36,474 bases of DNA from Caedibacter sp. 37-49. Its GTDB lineage: Bacteria > Pseudomonadota > Alphaproteobacteria > Caedimonadales > Caedimonadaceae. Location of the stretch: assembly GCA_001898725.1 (NCBI GenBank), contig MKUV01000053.1:1-36474 (forward strand), written 5' to 3'. Under the pieces are notes generated by a model. That model searched no databases, had not been told where the DNA came from, and saw nothing but the letters and a program-made list of their open reading frames with translations. The position numbers were made by a program, and so were the translations under genes. The first letter of the stretch is position 1, and the number at the start of each line of letters is the position of its first letter. This document shows positions 34,730-36,474 of the stretch, in pieces.

Positions 34730-35622
34730 GCTGCCGCTCCTTCGGAAGAAGAAAGGTTTTGCACATAAATCTCACAACATCCTTTTGCTAAGGCACGTAC
34801 ACGCCCAATATAGCTGGCGCGCTCAAGCACACTGATTACGCCGCGTGCATTTAAGAGATTGAAAATGTGGCTGGCTTTAATGCATTGTTCATAAGCCGGC
34901 AACGCAAGATTCCTTTGAAGAAGATAGCCACATTCAAGTTCAGCGTCCTTAAAATGTTGGAAAAGAATCTCTGTACTTGCATGCTCAAAATTATACGCTG
35001 AAACCTCTTTTTCATTCCTTAAAAAGACATCACCATACGTCATTTTTAAAGATCCTTCAGCACCATTCCAATCAAGATCATACACATTATCCATTTTTTG
35101 GACAGCTTGCATAGCAAGACGTTCTAATCCATAAGTAATTTCTGTAGAGACCGGGCTACATTCTATGCCACCAATTTGTTGGAAATAAGTAAATTGCGTA
35201 ATTTCCATACCATCACACCAAACTTCCCAACCAAGCCCCCAAGCCCCAAGTGTTGGACTTTCCCAATCATCTTCAACAAATCGAATATCATGCAATAAAG
35301 GGTCAATCCCCAGAACTTTCAAGCTCTCTAAATACAACTCTTGAGAATTTAAAGGAGATGGCTTTAAAATTACTTGGAATTGATGATGTTGTTGAAGGCG
35401 GTTTGGATTTTCTCCATAACGACCATCTGTGGGACGCCTTGAAGGTTGGACGAACGCAGCACGCCATGGGTCAGGACCTAAAGGTCTTAGTGTTGTTGCG
35501 GGATGAAATGTTCCAGCGCCCATCTCAATATCATAGGGCTGTAATATAACACAGCCTTGTTTTGACCAAAAATCTTGCAATGTAAGAATGATATTTTGAA
35601 AACAGGTGGCTCGGGTACTCAT
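34726..35622 (-). CDS. glyQ: Glycyl-tRNA synthetase alpha subunit
   Basis: The 298-residue catalytic subunit. The class II motifs are clear: N-terminal [34 protein letters not shown], motif 2 region [44 protein letters not shown], and motif 3 region [21 protein letters not shown]. It charges glycine together with GlyS. The operon has only the two genes. No T-box or glycine riboswitch pattern was seen upstream. Confidence 0.97.
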   Translation of the reverse strand: MSTRATCFQNIILTLQDFWSKQGCVILQPYDIEMGAGTFHPATTLRPLGPDPWRAAFVQPSRRPTDGRYGENPNRLQQHHQFQVILKPSPLNSQELYLESLKVLGIDPLLHDIRFVEDDWESPTLGAWGLGWEVWCDGMEITQFTYFQQIGGIECSPVSTEITYGLERLAMQAVQKMDNVYDLDWNGAEGSLKMTYGDVFLRNEKEVSAYNFEHASTEILFQHFKDAELECGYLLQRNLALPAYEQCIKASHIFNLLNARGVISVLERASYIGRVRALAKGCCEIYVQNLSSSEGAAA

Positions 35623-35733
35623 AAACTTACTCTTAATTATTAAATAGTTGCTTAACCCTAATCAGTCAATCCAAGCGGGTCAAGTCTTGATCTATACTAT
35701 TTATGAAAAAGAGATGCTTCATTTTTCTTAAAT

Positions 35734-35898
35734 TTACCACATTATCCATTGTAGAAGTGGATGAGGTTGCGTGGAGGAGCGACGGCTTAAATAGTATTCA
35801 AGTGCTTCTATAATAATCTGTTCATCTTCTGCAAAAGCTTTTGAGCTTGTTTTTTGCCTTTCTTGAGCCTTTTTATCTTTTATCTTATTTTGTCTCAT
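35734..35898 (-). CDS. Small 54-residue hypothetical protein upstream of glyQ
   Basis: A short gene with a very good ribosome-binding site (AGAGG, 5 nt before ATG). The protein starts basic (MRQNKIKDKKAQERQK), then has an acidic helix (AEDEQIIIEALEYYLSRRSS) and ends QPHPLLQWIMW. The composition is protein-like, but no family is recognised. It lies about 110 bp before glyQ on the same strand, so it may be co-transcribed or could even act as a leader. Reality as a gene is likely but not certain. Confidence 0.5.
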   Translation of the reverse strand: MRQNKIKDKKAQERQKTSSKAFAEDEQIIIEALEYYLSRRSSTQPHPLLQWIMW

Positions 35899-36020
35899 TT
35901 ATACCTCTATATTTTAATGTTTTCTCTTTCTTTTATTTGCCCTTTAACTCCTTCAGATATTAAAGAGCTTCTGACCAAGACCAGGGATGGACACACGAAG
36001 AGTTCATCCTTGATTCAAGC

Positions 36021-36053
36021 CTGAATGACGCGTAGGAAGTCCCGTCATTCCAG
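36021..36053. repeat. Palindromic element (GAATGACG hairpin)
   Basis: GAATGACG (36023-36030) and CGTCATTC (36043-36050) form a perfect 8-bp inverted repeat, extended by CT/CCAG. It resembles the CGTCATTCC-type intergenic repeats spread through many alphaproteobacterial genomes; a related CATTCCGGACGCAAGC lies near 13568. Confidence 0.5.
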
Positions 36054-36196
36054 TTAGTTCAACATCTTCTCTTCCTCTCTTTACAAAAATTAAGAAGGAG
36101 TAATGTTTTACATCCATATTCCTTAAAATTTTATTTACAAACATTTTTCTTTCCTTTCTTTGTTTCATTTCTAATCCTCTATTCTATTTTTCTTAT

Positions 36197-36280
36197 CTCT
36201 CACTTACGCCTTAAGCCTTCTGGCACCTAGTCACATCTTCAGGCTGCCTGAGATCCTCGGTACATGACTGAGGATGACGA
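36197..36280. repeat. 84-bp dispersed palindromic element, copy 2
   Basis: This copy aligns gap-free to 13678-13761, with the shared core TCTGGCACCTAGT.ACATCT and TGCCTGAGATCCTCGG. Its second hairpin is CCTCGG-tacatga-CTGAGG, a G-U-compensated version of copy 1. Both copies are intergenic. Confidence 0.7.
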
Positions 36281-36345
36281 AGAAAGGCGTTATCTCATTC
36301 CTTTTTGTCGCCAATCACTATTTGATCCTTTTGGCTCTTCCTGAA

Positions 36346-36362
36346 TCCCTGCTTTGGCGGGA
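36346..36362. repeat. Short GC-rich hairpin repeat
   Basis: TCCCTGC-TTTG-GCGGGA, inside CTGAATCCCTGCTTTGGCGG, resembles the common bacterial intergenic motif GGATTCCCGCCTTCGCGGGAATG in degenerate form. Confidence 0.4.
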
Positions 36363-36474
36363 AGGACAAGGAAGACAAGAGATAAGGGAAAAAGCCCAAA
36401 AGAGAAAAACATGCTGATAAAAAACCTTAACTTACTAAAATAACTTCTCATTCAAAACTTGCTCGCCCTAAATT

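Larger units (their letters stand above)
35623..36474. other. Non-coding right end, with a small gene and repeats
   Basis: About 850 bp upstream of glyQ. It contains the 54-codon gene (35734-35898), a GAATGACG...CGTCATTC hairpin (36021-36053), copy 2 of the dispersed 84-bp element (36197-36280) and a TCCCTGC...GCGGGA hairpin (36346-36362). No other gene was seen. Confidence 0.5.

Noticed and set aside
35623-35733. T-box or glycine riboswitch before glyQ
   Set aside because: No T-box core and no tandem glycine aptamer motifs were found in the leader.

Overview
The window looks like a piece of chromosome from an AT-rich alphaproteobacterium that lives with or inside eukaryotic (probably protist) cells, in the Holosporales/Paracaedibacteraceae direction. 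This is an inference from three things: complete housekeeping genes (alaS, glyQ/glyS, dapA, smpB, slt, a tRNA-Gln); a four-gene capsid/head-tail block in the order of the alphaproteobacterial gene transfer agent; and many proteins with Sec-type signal peptides joined to eukaryote-like parts (F-box, leucine-rich repeats, short nuclear-type motifs). No transposase, rRNA or CRISPR array was seen.

Layout. 0.2-6.7 kb holds signalling and envelope genes: an XRE-receiver fusion regulator overlapping convergently with a PAS histidine kinase, a SemiSWEET-like protein, a host-attachment-family protein, a RipA-like membrane protein, a BON lipoprotein, a second PAS kinase and a class II aldolase/adducin protein. 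6.8-9.4 kb is a tandem pair of secreted LRR-like paralogs with duplicated promoter DNA. 9.4-10.7 kb holds two divergent toxin-antitoxin modules (MazEF and RHH/RelE-ParE), each with a palindrome in its promoter. 10.7-13.4 kb is the isolated capsid, connector, adaptor, DUF3168 block, with no terminase, portal, protease or tail genes. 13.4-14.3 kb is non-coding and carries a palindromic repeat that occurs again at 36.2 kb. 14.3-16.1 kb encodes a secreted F-box/HAF-repeat protein, followed by alaS on the other strand.

19.2-24.7 kb is an accessory region of short secreted proteins and decaying genes. It holds a protein with a PCNA-interacting (PIP) box, a SUMO-interaction-like motif, a KEN box and two nuclear-localisation-like motifs; a beta-carbonic anhydrase; a remnant of an F-box/HAF-type gene; a secreted-protein gene broken at a G run; two further secreted proteins; and a frameshifted peptide deformylase. 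24.7-29.2 kb is mostly core: slt, dapA-smpB, tRNA-Gln, then a csbD-BON stress pair. 29.3-32.2 kb is a tandem pair of secreted F-box/LRR paralogs with acidic tails, one with an SR-rich stretch. 32.6-35.6 kb is glyQ-glyS, preceded by an unlisted 54-codon gene and a repeat-rich non-coding end.

Taken together, the F-box, F-box/LRR, LRR-like and PIP/SIM/KEN proteins look like a set of candidate effectors aimed at host ubiquitin, SUMO and replication machinery. The PIP/SIM/KEN protein (19232-20053) is the most unusual item. Its motif readings are direct; its function is inference.
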